This document shows, one piece after another, positions 43,958 to 53,014 of a stretch of 64,000 nt of DNA. The first letter of the stretch is position 1; each line of letters opens with the position of its first letter. The translations under genes were made by a program, and so were the position numbers. The stretch spans positions 62,001 to 126,000 of the forward strand of contig JASJCI010000006.1 of the NCBI GenBank assembly GCA_030066085.1, written 5' to 3'. The stretch comes from Gammaproteobacteria bacterium (GTDB lineage: Bacteria > Pseudomonadota > Gammaproteobacteria > GCA-001735895). Below the pieces are notes generated by a model that made no database searches, was not told the origin of the DNA, and was given only the letters and a program-made list of their open reading frames with translations.

Positions 43958-44725
43958 CTAGCGCAGGCGCGCGAGCGGATCCTGGCGATAGAACCGACGC
44001 AGCTGTTGATAGATGTCGGGATAACTGGCCTGCAGCAGGTCCGGCGTTTCGAAGAAAACCTCGCTCAAGACCGCGAAGAACTCGCCCGGCGCGGTGGCCG
44101 CGTAGTCGTCGATACCGAGGTCCTCGCCGAGTTCGCTGCGCCGACAGAAATCGTCGTAACCGGCGCTGAAAACCCGCGACCAGTCGGCGGCGTCCATGTC
44201 GGCATGCAGCGGCGGAAAACCGTTGTCGTCGCCGTTGAGCAGGTCGAGCTTGTGCGCGAACTCGTGGATCACGGGATTGTAGCCGTCGTCGTAGCCGCCC
44301 CGGGCCGCATCGTCCCAGGCAAGCACCACCGGCCCCCGTTCCCAGGCCTCGCCCGACAGTTCCTCGTGCACCTCGTGCTCGATACCGAACTCGTCGACGA
44401 AGGTCTGCGCGCGGGCAAAACCCGAGGGATAGACGATTACCGCGGTCCAGCCGTCGTAACAATCGAGTCCGAGTTCGAGGATCGGCAGGCAGGCCTGCAG
44501 CGCGATCACCAGCTGCATGCGGCGCGTCACTTCGAGACCGCGCGCACCCTCGAAGGTCTTGCGGTGCAGGAACAGCACCGTCAGCTCCATCAGGCGCAGG
44601 CATTCGTCGTCGTCGAGGCCATCGAGCAGCGGCAGCGCGGCGAAGGCCTGCTCCCACTCGGCGGGCGCGATTTCGGCGCGCTCGAGTACGCGGCGTTCGG
44701 ACCATTCGCGCAGGAAGCGAAACAT
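43958..44725 (-). CDS. mtfA: MtfA-like zinc peptidase
   Basis: A 255-residue cytosolic metalloprotein of the MtfA/glucose-regulated peptidase family. The zinc site is HEFAHKLD with a downstream Glu in FFAVLSEVFFE. Adjacent motifs are GYNPVIHEF and LDLLNGDDNGFP. E. coli MtfA binds the glucose repressor Mlc and has aminopeptidase activity. Single gene. Confidence 0.9.
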   Translation of the reverse strand: MFRFLREWSERRVLERAEIAPAEWEQAFAALPLLDGLDDDECLRLMELTVLFLHRKTFEGARGLEVTRRMQLVIALQACLPILELGLDCYDGWTAVIVYPSGFARAQTFVDEFGIEHEVHEELSGEAWERGPVVLAWDDAARGGYDDGYNPVIHEFAHKLDLLNGDDNGFPPLHADMDAADWSRVFSAGYDDFCRRSELGEDLGIDDYAATAPGEFFAVLSEVFFETPDLLQASYPDIYQQLRRFYRQDPLARLR

Positions 44726-44928
44726 GAGACTCCGTTTCAGCGGTCAGTCGGGCCGGTATGCCCCGTCGGGCCAACCGGGATTGTTCGCATGGTAGCGCGA
44801 ATGGCGTAATTTTCGCATGTCCCGCCGGCGCCGCGAGGCGCTATACTCTTTACGGTACGGCGCCGCTTCGGGGATAATTCCCGCTGACACAGGCGCCCCG
44901 GCGGCAGCGGACTGACTGACCAGGCGAG

Positions 44929-45351
44929 ATGATAGAACACAAACAGGCACCGATAATGCAGGACGGCGAAGTCGTATTCACCGTCGACGAAAAGCTGCAG
45001 GGCCTCGTGCAGTACCTGCTCGACAACGGCTTCGAGACCTACCACTCCTGCGAAGACGACATCGATGGCATGACGTTCGTCGAGTATGCCATCGATGACT
45101 GGATCGCGATTACCGAGATCGCGTTCCGCAGCAGTAAGCGCGAACTGTACGAGTTTATTCTCGACCAGTGCGACGTCCTGCTGCAGCCGTTCGACGACGG
45201 TTACCCGGACGACCGCAACGAGCAGTGGGTCGAGGGTGACAACCTGGTATGGATCGCGTCGGTGACCTTTCCGAGCGAACACCTGCCGCGCTTCGAAAAG
45301 CTCGTCCGCAGCGTCCTGCGGGTGCAGCAGCGACCCGCGCTCATCCAGTAG
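44929..45351 (+). CDS. Small acidic soluble protein of unknown function
   Basis: A 140-residue protein rich in Asp and Glu with an alpha/beta pattern and a Cys-His-Cys-like stretch GFETYHSCEDDIDG. It is preceded by GGCGAG at the ATG at 44929; the ATG 27 bases later is an alternative start. No family recognised. Confidence 0.7.
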   Translation: MIEHKQAPIMQDGEVVFTVDEKLQGLVQYLLDNGFETYHSCEDDIDGMTFVEYAIDDWIAITEIAFRSSKRELYEFILDQCDVLLQPFDDGYPDDRNEQWVEGDNLVWIASVTFPSEHLPRFEKLVRSVLRVQQRPALIQ

Positions 45352-45374
45352 CAGGATTCGCGCGGGCGCGTCAA

Positions 45375-46037
45375 TCAGTCGATCGCGGCGGTCTTGTTGT
45401 CTTCCGCCACGCCGATCAGGAACAGCACGTGGTAGTCCTGCTTGACGCAGCCGGCGACGGGCGGCATGTCGGCGCCGGGGGCAACCCGGAACGCGTCCTG
45501 CGGTGCGTTCTTCGGCGAGCACGAGCCTTCGCCGGAAGCCGGCGTGTAGCGCGCCGAGCGACAGCGCAGGTGGGTGACGTCATGGAGTGATGCGCCGTGA
45601 TCGAGCTCCCAGCGACTGTCGCCGTTGGCATCGGGCTCGTGCACGGTCAGCACCGTCATCACCTTCCTGTTGCCGGTGACGACGTATTTACCCGGCGCAA
45701 GCGGGAACTGCGGCGCTTCCATGATCAGGCCGTTTTCCTCCAGCCACCAGTCCTCGCGGTCGAAGTTCCAGTTGGCGGGGGCGACCCCGCCCGCGGCTTC
45801 CAGCGCCTCGTAGTTTCTCAGCCAGACCCCGCGCGGGCCGGGGTCGATGGTCCACAGGCCCCAGTTCTGCGCGCCGCTGCCGGAATTTGCCTCCGGGTCG
45901 CCAAGGGCGGCGATATACTGCGTGTCGACGCGCAGGAAGCGTGTCTCCTGCTCGTCGGTAGCGGAAGCAGGCTGGATGGCCAGGCCAACAACCATCCAGC
46001 CCAGCAGGAAAAACGGCAGGTATCGTTTAAACGTCAT
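45375..46037 (-). CDS. Exported protein of unknown function
   Basis: A 220-residue periplasmic protein with a signal peptide (RYLPFFLLGWMVVGLAIQPASA). The mature protein is rich in aromatic residues (NWGLWTIDPGPRGVWLRNYE) and has three cysteines in the C-terminal third (HLRCRSARY, GSCSPK, AGCVKQDY), which may form a disulfide. No recognised domain. Single gene. Confidence 0.7.
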   Translation of the reverse strand: MTFKRYLPFFLLGWMVVGLAIQPASATDEQETRFLRVDTQYIAALGDPEANSGSGAQNWGLWTIDPGPRGVWLRNYEALEAAGGVAPANWNFDREDWWLEENGLIMEAPQFPLAPGKYVVTGNRKVMTVLTVHEPDANGDSRWELDHGASLHDVTHLRCRSARYTPASGEGSCSPKNAPQDAFRVAPGADMPPVAGCVKQDYHVLFLIGVAEDNKTAAID

Positions 46038-46120
46038 TCGGATTCAGCTCCCCCTCGCTGCGGCAGGTTGGCCGGCAAGGTCATGCGATTACGGTTGTTG
46101 CTGCACCGGCGGGCCGGTCG

Positions 46121-46537
46121 TCAGTCTTCGCCAACCCGGCCGCGCAGGGTCTTCAGTTGCCCCCGGCGCGCTTTTTGTTCGAGCCGACGCTGCTTCGAGC
46201 CCCGCGTCGGTTTGGTCGGCACCCTTGTCTTACGCACGACCGCCACGCTTCGGATCAGTTCGGCCAGGCGCTCACGCGCGGCGGCCAGGTTTTTTTCACG
46301 GGTGCGATGCTGCTGCGCCTTGATCACGATGACGCCATCCTTGCTGATGCGCCGGTCGCGCAGCGCGAGCAGGCGCTGCTTGTAAAAGTCCGGCAGCGAC
46401 GAGGCGGCGATATCGAAGCGCAGGTGAATCGCGGACGAAACCTTGTTCACGTTCTGTCCGCCGGCACCCTGGGCGCGGATCGCCGAGATCTCGATCTCGT
46501 CGTCCGCAAGCTCGACATTGCGTGAAATCTGCAGCAC
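46121..46537 (-). CDS. arfB: Peptidyl-tRNA hydrolase ArfB (ribosome rescue)
   Basis: A 138-residue ribosome-rescue factor that frees stalled ribosomes lacking a stop codon. The catalytic GGQ motif is in RAQGAGGQNVNKVSSA, and the basic C-terminal tail (KKRARRGQLK-like, ending VRKTRVPTKPTRGSKQRRL) enters the mRNA channel. GTG at 46537 gives the standard N-terminus LQISRNVELADDEIEI. Confidence 0.93.
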   Translation of the reverse strand: MLQISRNVELADDEIEISAIRAQGAGGQNVNKVSSAIHLRFDIAASSLPDFYKQRLLALRDRRISKDGVIVIKAQQHRTREKNLAAARERLAELIRSVAVVRKTRVPTKPTRGSKQRRLEQKARRGQLKTLRGRVGED

Positions 46538-46653
46538 GAATGGACACCAAATCCAAACATTATATCCGATCGAAACCAGGCTGACGCCGCCGCGGGCTGG
46601 CAAGCGTGCATGCGAACGCGCTATATTGCCGCAACCAGGCCAGGCAGAACCCG

Positions 46654-47169
46654 ATGAAGATTGTTTTTTCTCACGGCAAGGAAAGCGGCCCCTGGGGTTT
46701 CAAGATCACGCGCCTGGCGCGGATCGGCGAAGCCCGCGGCTGCAGCGTCGACAGCATCGACTATACCGACCTCGCCGACCCCGACGCGCGGGTCGAGCGG
46801 CTGGTCGCGACCGTGCGCGACGAAACCGACGCCTGCGTGCTGGTCGGTTCGAGCATGGGTGGTTACGTGTCGCTGGTAGCCGCCGGGACGCTGGCGCCCG
46901 CCGGCCTGTTCCTGATCGCACCGGCACTGTACCTGCCGGGTTTCGGCGCGCACCAGTCCTATACCGCGAACTGCGCCAATATCGAAATCGTGCACGGCTG
47001 GGCCGACGACGTGATACCACCGGAAAACTCGATTCGCTTCGCGCGCGAAGCCGACTGCGCGCTGCACCTGATACCCGGCGATCATCCGCTCAACACGTCG
47101 ATAGACCGCGTGGAGGTCCTGTTCGAACTGTGGCTGGCGCGCAGCATCGCGCGCACCGCCCCGCGGTAA
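46654..47169 (+). CDS. Alpha/beta-hydrolase fold protein (YqiA-like)
   Basis: A 171-residue small hydrolase. The oxyanion/start motif is VFSHGKESGPWG, the nucleophile Ser in VGSSMGGYVS, an Asp in GWADDVIP and a final His in GDHPLN, so the catalytic triad looks intact. The start at 46654 is supported by the family-like N-terminus. Substrate unknown. Confidence 0.83.
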   Translation: MKIVFSHGKESGPWGFKITRLARIGEARGCSVDSIDYTDLADPDARVERLVATVRDETDACVLVGSSMGGYVSLVAAGTLAPAGLFLIAPALYLPGFGAHQSYTANCANIEIVHGWADDVIPPENSIRFAREADCALHLIPGDHPLNTSIDRVEVLFELWLARSIARTAPR

Positions 47170-47249
47170 CGGCAGGTCGAACCCGGCGCGACCGGCGCGC
47201 GGCATTTCGTGCTGCGACAGTTTTCGGCGTTACCGGTATACTGGCCGCG

Positions 47250-47948
47250 ATGAAGTTATCCAGCCTGCCGAAATTCCCGGTTATCGGGCCGCTTGCCGTC
47301 GCCCTGGCCGTCGCCGTGGTCGCGCTGCCCGCCGGGTCGGCGGACGACAGCGAACAGTTCGATCCGGGCTGGTCGGACGGCGACTGGTTCGCCGACGACG
47401 TCAACGAGGGCGAGCTGGCTTTCCTCGACCAGCCGCCCGCGGAAATCGTCCATCATCACCGTAACGTCATGACGCTGGACCGCGGCAGCCTGCTCGACGG
47501 CTGGGTGAGACTGGAGCAGTGTCATCACAACATCGATGACGTTGCGCGCGCGCAGATTATCTTTCGCGCGGAGAAAATCCGCGGCCTGCGCATTACCGAC
47601 AGTATCAATATCGGCCGCGCCTGGGTCGAGGATGCCAGCGTGCAGCTCAGCGACGTCGGCAAGGATTCGAGCCTGTGCCTGGCGGCCGAAACCCGCGCGC
47701 TGGTTGCCAGCGACGACGGCGGCTACCGGATCGACAACGGCCCGTTCATGCGCCGCTTTCTCGACGGCTACTACCCGATGCGCGTGTCGCAGAGAATCGT
47801 GCTGGCCGACAGCGGCCTGCGCTTCTTCGGCATACGGCCGGAGATCCAGCCCGGTTTCGCGGTAAGCGTATCCGACGAATCGATCGATTTCGATGCCTGG
47901 TTCGAGGGCCGCCTGTTGACCGCGGTGGAGCTGGTGCCGGAGGACTGA
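47250..47948 (+). CDS. Exported protein of unknown function
   Basis: A 232-residue protein with a signal peptide (IGPLAVALAVAVVALPAGSA) and an acidic N-terminal mature segment (FDPGWSDGDWFADDVNEGE). The centre has a His-rich patch VHHHRNV and two Cys (EQCHHNID and SSLCLAAE). No recognised domain. It is followed 56 bases later by the DUF1499 gene. Confidence 0.7.
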   Translation: MKLSSLPKFPVIGPLAVALAVAVVALPAGSADDSEQFDPGWSDGDWFADDVNEGELAFLDQPPAEIVHHHRNVMTLDRGSLLDGWVRLEQCHHNIDDVARAQIIFRAEKIRGLRITDSINIGRAWVEDASVQLSDVGKDSSLCLAAETRALVASDDGGYRIDNGPFMRRFLDGYYPMRVSQRIVLADSGLRFFGIRPEIQPGFAVSVSDESIDFDAWFEGRLLTAVELVPED

Positions 47949-48004
47949 CGCAACGAGCCGCGACGGCCCGACCGGGCCGGTTGGAAAATGAGCCCAGTAA
48001 TCGC

Positions 48005-48493
48005 ATGACCCTGACCGTCAAGATTATCGTCGTTGTTGCCGCGCTGGCACTGTTGTTCCTGCTCTACCTGGCGATCCTCGGACAGGTGTCGCGTGCAGGC
48101 GAGGCACCCGGACTGGTCGACAACAGGCTGCAGCCCTGCCCCGGCAGACTGAACTGTGTCTGCAGCGAACATGGCGACAGCGGCGATCATTTCATCAGCG
48201 CGTTACCGCTGCCGGGCACGACGCTCACGGATACGATCGCGGCGCTGACCGGCGTCGTGGACAGCCTCGGCGGGCAGGTCGTGAGCGTCAGTGATACCTA
48301 CCTGGCAGCAACCTTCACTTCATCGCTGTTCGGTTTCGTCGACGATGTCGAGTTCCGCGTCGACATGCAGGCCGGCAACGTACAGGTTCGATCCGCCGCG
48401 CGCGTCGGTCACAGTGATCTCGGCGCCAACCGCAAGCGGGTCGAGTCCCTTCGCGCCCTGCTGCAGGACAGGCTGGCGAAATCCGGGCAGTAG
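48005..48493 (+). CDS. DUF1499 family membrane-anchored protein
   Basis: A 162-residue protein with an N-terminal helix (IIVVVAALALLFLLYLAIL) and the DUF1499 body: RLQPCPGRLNCVCSEH near the start, and FVDDVEFRVDMQAGNVQVRSAARVGHSDLG-like end split over the conserved Phe-Val-Asp-Asp core. The family occurs in bacteria and plastids without a known biochemical role. Confidence 0.85.
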   Translation: MTLTVKIIVVVAALALLFLLYLAILGQVSRAGEAPGLVDNRLQPCPGRLNCVCSEHGDSGDHFISALPLPGTTLTDTIAALTGVVDSLGGQVVSVSDTYLAATFTSSLFGFVDDVEFRVDMQAGNVQVRSAARVGHSDLGANRKRVESLRALLQDRLAKSGQ

Positions 48494-48612
48494 CGCCTGC
48501 CTCGATTGCGACCCGGCAACAGCCCGCGGTCTTCGCATTTAGCCGGCGAATCCTTTATCGTCTGCTAACACAGAAAAAAACCGCCCGGGTAAAGCCGCGC
48601 GATGACCGAATC

Positions 48613-49422
48613 ATGAATTACGCTTTGGAGCTGGAGCAGCGCAAGGGGATGCGCGCAAGCAACCAGGATTACGCCGCCCACGATGCGACCGACCGTGCCT
48701 TGCTGCTGGCGGTGGCCGACGGTATGAGCGGTTATCACGGCGGTGAAATCGCGGCCGAGATCGCGGTCGGCAGCCTGCTGCACAGCTTCGGCGCCGAGGC
48801 GCGGCCGGTGCTGGCCGAACCGGCGGCGTTTCTCGAGCACGCCCTCGGGCGCGCGCACGCCGCGATCCACGACTACGCGCGCGCACAGAAACTGCCTGAA
48901 ATCCCGCGCACGGTTATCGTCAGCTGCGTCGTGCAGGACAGCCACGCCTGGTGGAACCACGTCGGCGACGCCCGCCTTTACCTGGTCAGGAACGGGCGAG
49001 TCGAGGCGCAGACCCGCGACCACACGGCGGTGCAGGCACTGGTAGACGCCGGCGAAATTCCGCCGGAGCAGGCCTACGCCCATGCGGACAGCAGCCGGGT
49101 ACTGCAAGCCCTCGGCGGGCCGACCGCACCGGAGCCGGGACCGGGCGCAACCGCTAGCCTGCAGGCGCAAGACCTGCTGCTGCTGTGCTCTGACGGATTC
49201 TGGGGACCGCTGCGCACGAGCCAGCTGCTCGAGGGCCTGGATCGACCGACCCTGCGGCAATCCATCCTGGCGCTGGCGGACACCGCCGAAAGGCGCGCCG
49301 GCGCCCATGCCGACAACCTCACCGTGCTGGCGCTGCGCTGGGATAACGCGCCATCCCCGTCGCCGGACGAAGCGGAGGCCGCGCTTGCGCCGACGCAGGT
49401 TCACGCGGACCGGCAGTCATGA
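48613..49422 (+). CDS. PP2C-type Ser/Thr protein phosphatase
   Basis: A 269-residue metal-dependent phosphatase. Signature motifs are GMRASNQD, AVADGMSGYHGGE, HVGDARLYL, RDHT, CSDGFWG and DNLTVLAL, so all metal-binding Asp residues are present. It overlaps the downstream kinase gene by 4 bases (ATGA), so the pair forms a kinase/phosphatase signalling unit. Confidence 0.9.
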   Translation: MNYALELEQRKGMRASNQDYAAHDATDRALLLAVADGMSGYHGGEIAAEIAVGSLLHSFGAEARPVLAEPAAFLEHALGRAHAAIHDYARAQKLPEIPRTVIVSCVVQDSHAWWNHVGDARLYLVRNGRVEAQTRDHTAVQALVDAGEIPPEQAYAHADSSRVLQALGGPTAPEPGPGATASLQAQDLLLLCSDGFWGPLRTSQLLEGLDRPTLRQSILALADTAERRAGAHADNLTVLALRWDNAPSPSPDEAEAALAPTQVHADRQS

Positions 49423-51551
49423 CCCGCGACAGTTCGACCTCGACCGGTAACGGCCCGGATCCCGAGACGCTTACTCCAGATCCCGACGCGGGCGCGCTGC
49501 GTGCGGCCCAGGGCAGGCGCGTGCGCCAGCGCCGCATGCTGGCGCTGACCACGCTGGCCGCGACCCTCGTGCTCGGGGCGGTAGGCTGGTGGGCGCATCA
49601 CGAGGTCGAGCAATCGATGCGCGCAACCCGCGGCGACGCGCTCAGGTCGGTGCTGGATTCGGAGGCCCAGTCGCTGCGCACCTGGATCGACGACCAGAAA
49701 CTCGGGCTGCGCCGGCTCGCGCGCGACCCGGACCTGCGCGCGCAGGCGCTCGACGCGACGCGCGCAACCGGCGTGACCGATGCGGTCGACTGCAACGCAC
49801 CCGGGCTGCGCGACTTCATGGCCGAGATGGAACAAGGCCTGGCCGACAGCGGTGCACTGGTATTCAACCTCGTCAACCGCTCCGGCCGGATCATGCTGTC
49901 CAACCGTGCCGACTACTGCGGCCTGGCCTACCAGGCCGGGGAAGTCGAGCAAAACATCGCACCGGTGTTCGGTGGCGAGACGATATTCGTCACGCCCGGT
50001 GCCGAGGCAGACCGCCTGGTACCGCCGGCCCGGCTCCTGCGGCCGCTGCAACCGCTGCTCTGGTTTCGCGCACCGATTCGCAACGATGCCGGCGAGGTTA
50101 TCGCCGCACTCGGCATCGGTCACCTCGCGCAGGATCGATTTTCCGCCATCCTCGCCGCCGCCCGCGCCGGCGAGACCGACGAGGTTTATGCCTTCGGTCG
50201 CGACGGCGTAATGCTGTCGCAGAGTCGCTTCGAGACCGTGCTGCAGGAGCGCGCAACCCTGCCGCACGCCACTTCGGCCGCGGGCAGGCTGGTACTGCGC
50301 TCACCGCTGGCAGAGGCCGACTCCCGCACCCGCCTGGTCGAGGCGGCACTGGCCGCGCCAGCCGGCGAGAACGGCGCCAGCGGCATGCTGCTCGATCCCT
50401 ACCCGGGTTACCTCGCCACGCCGGTGGTCGGCGGCTGGCGGCGCCTGGCCGCGGAAGACCTGTTCATCGCCATCGAGATGAGCGCGGCGGAGGCTTACGC
50501 GCCGCTGGAGGCGCTCGACACCGTGTTCGCTATCGTATTCGGCGTGCTGATCCTGGCGGTGGTGATCGCGCTGTTCTACTGGTTCACCGCGGTACTGATC
50601 CGCGCCGAGGTCGAGAAAGACCGCATGGGGCCCTACTGGCTCGGCGAGCGTATCGGCGAAGGCGGTGTCGGCAACGTCTACCACGCGCGCCACGATCTGC
50701 TCAAGCGCCCAAGCGCGGTCAAGCTGCTAAAGCCCTCGCGCGCCACCGACGAAATGACCGCCCGCTTTCGCCGCGAGGCCAGGCTCGCAAGCCAGCTGAC
50801 CCACCCCAACATGATCGATATCTACGACTACGGTATCGGCGTCGACGGCACGCTGTTTTACGCGATGGAATTGCTCGAAGGCGACACGGTCGGCGACCTC
50901 GTGCTGCGCGGCGGCGCGATGCCGGTGGCACGCGTGGTGCACCTGTTGCGCCAGGTTTGCGCCGGGCTGGCGGAGGCGCACGGCAAGGGCCTGGTACATC
51001 GCGACATCAGCGTGACCAATATCATGGCCTGCCTGTACGGTGGCGAGTACGACTTCGCCAAGATTCTCGATTTCGGCCTGGTCAAGAGCGTGACCGGGGA
51101 GCAGTCGCAAACCGTTACGCGCTCGGTGCGCATCCTCGGCACGGTACAGTACATGGCACCCGAACGCCTGCACGACCCGTCCGACGTCGACCTGCGCGCC
51201 GATGTCTACGCGCTCGGCGCGGTCGCGTTCTTCCTGCTGAGCGGTCGCCGCATGTTCGAAACCGAGGATACGCTGGCGCTGACCAGCCGGGTGATCAACG
51301 AGGAGCCGCCACGACTGTCCGCGGTCGCCTCGCAACCGATTCCCGACGAACTCGATGCGCTGGTAGCTGCCTGCCTGGCGAAGAAGCGTGGCAATCGGCC
51401 GGCCGATATCCTGGCGGTCAAGGATGTGCTCGATCGACTCGCCGAAACGCATCGCTGGAGCCAGGCCGACGCCAGGGCCGCGTGGGAAGCCTGGCACGGC
51501 GACGTCAACGAACCTGGCGAAGAATCGTCCTCGTCGCTGCCAACAGCCTGA
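49419..51551 (+). CDS. Membrane sensor Ser/Thr protein kinase with N-terminal periplasmic domain
   Basis: A 710-residue receptor kinase. One helix near residues 42-62, a large periplasmic domain (about 65-360, cache-like alpha/beta in appearance), a second helix (TVFAIVFGVLILAVVIALFYW) and a C-terminal kinase from about 405. The kinase has the glycine loop GEGGVGNVY, the Lys in AVKLLK, HRDISVTN, DFGLVKS and APERLHDP. The HRDISVTN loop replaces the common HRDLKPxN, a small change that should keep activity. Most bacterial kinases have the reverse order with the sensor after the kinase. It likely phosphorylates cytosolic targets; the partner PP2C is upstream. Confidence 0.9.
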   Translation: MTRDSSTSTGNGPDPETLTPDPDAGALRAAQGRRVRQRRMLALTTLAATLVLGAVGWWAHHEVEQSMRATRGDALRSVLDSEAQSLRTWIDDQKLGLRRLARDPDLRAQALDATRATGVTDAVDCNAPGLRDFMAEMEQGLADSGALVFNLVNRSGRIMLSNRADYCGLAYQAGEVEQNIAPVFGGETIFVTPGAEADRLVPPARLLRPLQPLLWFRAPIRNDAGEVIAALGIGHLAQDRFSAILAAARAGETDEVYAFGRDGVMLSQSRFETVLQERATLPHATSAAGRLVLRSPLAEADSRTRLVEAALAAPAGENGASGMLLDPYPGYLATPVVGGWRRLAAEDLFIAIEMSAAEAYAPLEALDTVFAIVFGVLILAVVIALFYWFTAVLIRAEVEKDRMGPYWLGERIGEGGVGNVYHARHDLLKRPSAVKLLKPSRATDEMTARFRREARLASQLTHPNMIDIYDYGIGVDGTLFYAMELLEGDTVGDLVLRGGAMPVARVVHLLRQVCAGLAEAHGKGLVHRDISVTNIMACLYGGEYDFAKILDFGLVKSVTGEQSQTVTRSVRILGTVQYMAPERLHDPSDVDLRADVYALGAVAFFLLSGRRMFETEDTLALTSRVINEEPPRLSAVASQPIPDELDALVAACLAKKRGNRPADILAVKDVLDRLAETHRWSQADARAAWEAWHGDVNEPGEESSSSLPTA

Positions 51552-51619
51552 TTGCCATAGCGCTTGCAGTCATCGCGGCCCGCCGTTAACCTGCCCTGGT
51601 TCGGTCCGTGTGATTCGAA

Positions 51620-53014
51620 ATGTCCGTAATCGATACCCCCGACAAACTGCCGTCCGTCGATCGGCTGGTAAACCATTCCTCGCTGTCCGCGTTGCTGGTG
51701 GAGCATGGCGCGCCGCTGCTCACTCGCTGTGCCCGCGAAGTGCTGGCACAGGCGCGGGTGAGCGTGCTTGCCGGGCAGCGAGTCGAAAGCGACGAACTGG
51801 TCGAATCCGTGGACACGGAGGTTGCGCGCGCCCTGCGCCCCTCGCTGCGCCGGGTCTTCAACCTGACGGGCACCGTGCTGCACACCAATCTCGGTCGCGC
51901 ACCCCTGCCCGAATCCGCGATCGCGGCGATCGCTGCCGTCGCGCGTGGCGCAAGCAATCTCGAGTTCGACCTCGAGGCCGGCAAACGCGGTGATCGCCAG
52001 GATCACGTCGAAGACTACCTGCGCCGCCTGACCGGCGCCGAGCGCGCTTTGGTGGTCAACAACAACGCCGCGGCGGTGCTGCTGACGCTCAACAGCCTCG
52101 CGCTGCGCCGGCAGGTGCCGGTATCGCGCGGCGAACTGATCGAGATCGGCGGCGCGTTCCGCATGCCCGACATCATGGCGCGCGCGGGCAGCAAACTGGT
52201 CGAGGTTGGCACCACTAACCGCACCCGTGCGAGCGACTTCGAGGCGGCGATCAATCCGCGCACGGCGCTGCTGATGAAAGTTCATACCAGCAACTACCAG
52301 ATCCGGGGTTTCACCCAGCAGGTCGGTGAACAAGAACTCGCGGCGGTGGCGCATGCACACGACCTGCCGCTGGTGACCGATCTCGGCAGCGGCAGCCTGG
52401 TCGACCTGGAAAACCTGGGCCTGCCGCACGAACCTACCGCCAGCGAGGCGCTGCTGGCGGGCGCTGACCTCGTTACCTTCAGTGGCGACAAGCTGCTCGG
52501 CGGACCACAGGCCGGCATCATCGCCGGTCGCGGCGAGCTGGTGGCAAAAATCGCGCGTAACCCGATGGCGCGCGCGCTGCGCCCCGACAAGCTTACGCTG
52601 GCGGCGCTCGCGGCCGTGCTGCGGCTGTACGAAGACCCGGCACGGCTGGCCGCGCGCCTGCCCGCGCTGCGCTGGCTGACGCGCGAGCCGGCCGCGATCG
52701 AAGCCATGGCCGAGCGCCTGGCGCCGATCGTGCAGGCCCGCTGCAGCGGCCTGCGCGTCGGCATCGAAGCGACCCGCGGCCAGGTCGGCAGCGGCGCCCT
52801 GCCGGTCGACAGCCTCGACAGTTTCGCGCTCAAAATCGACCTGCCCGGCATACGCCGGCCGGGCAAGCGGCTGCAGGCGCTGGCGCGATCCCTGCGCGAA
52901 CTGCCGCTGCCCGTTATCGGCCGTATCGCCGACGATGCGCTGTGGCTCGACCTGCGCTGCCTCGACGACGAGGCGGAATTCATCGACAACCTGCAATACC
53001 TGGAAATCGCGTGA
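51620..53014 (+). CDS. selA: L-seryl-tRNA(Sec) selenium transferase
   Basis: A 464-residue PLP enzyme that converts Ser-tRNA(Sec) to Sec-tRNA(Sec) using selenophosphate. The PLP Lys is in FSGDKLLGGPQAG. Other hallmarks are NLTGTVLHTNLGRAPL, VNNNAAAVLL and the N-terminal tRNA-binding domain with LPSVDRL. Length matches E. coli SelA (463). It overlaps selB by 4 bases and belongs to a selA-selB-tRNA-Sec cluster. Confidence 0.95.
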   Translation: MSVIDTPDKLPSVDRLVNHSSLSALLVEHGAPLLTRCAREVLAQARVSVLAGQRVESDELVESVDTEVARALRPSLRRVFNLTGTVLHTNLGRAPLPESAIAAIAAVARGASNLEFDLEAGKRGDRQDHVEDYLRRLTGAERALVVNNNAAAVLLTLNSLALRRQVPVSRGELIEIGGAFRMPDIMARAGSKLVEVGTTNRTRASDFEAAINPRTALLMKVHTSNYQIRGFTQQVGEQELAAVAHAHDLPLVTDLGSGSLVDLENLGLPHEPTASEALLAGADLVTFSGDKLLGGPQAGIIAGRGELVAKIARNPMARALRPDKLTLAALAAVLRLYEDPARLAARLPALRWLTREPAAIEAMAERLAPIVQARCSGLRVGIEATRGQVGSGALPVDSLDSFALKIDLPGIRRPGKRLQALARSLRELPLPVIGRIADDALWLDLRCLDDEAEFIDNLQYLEIA

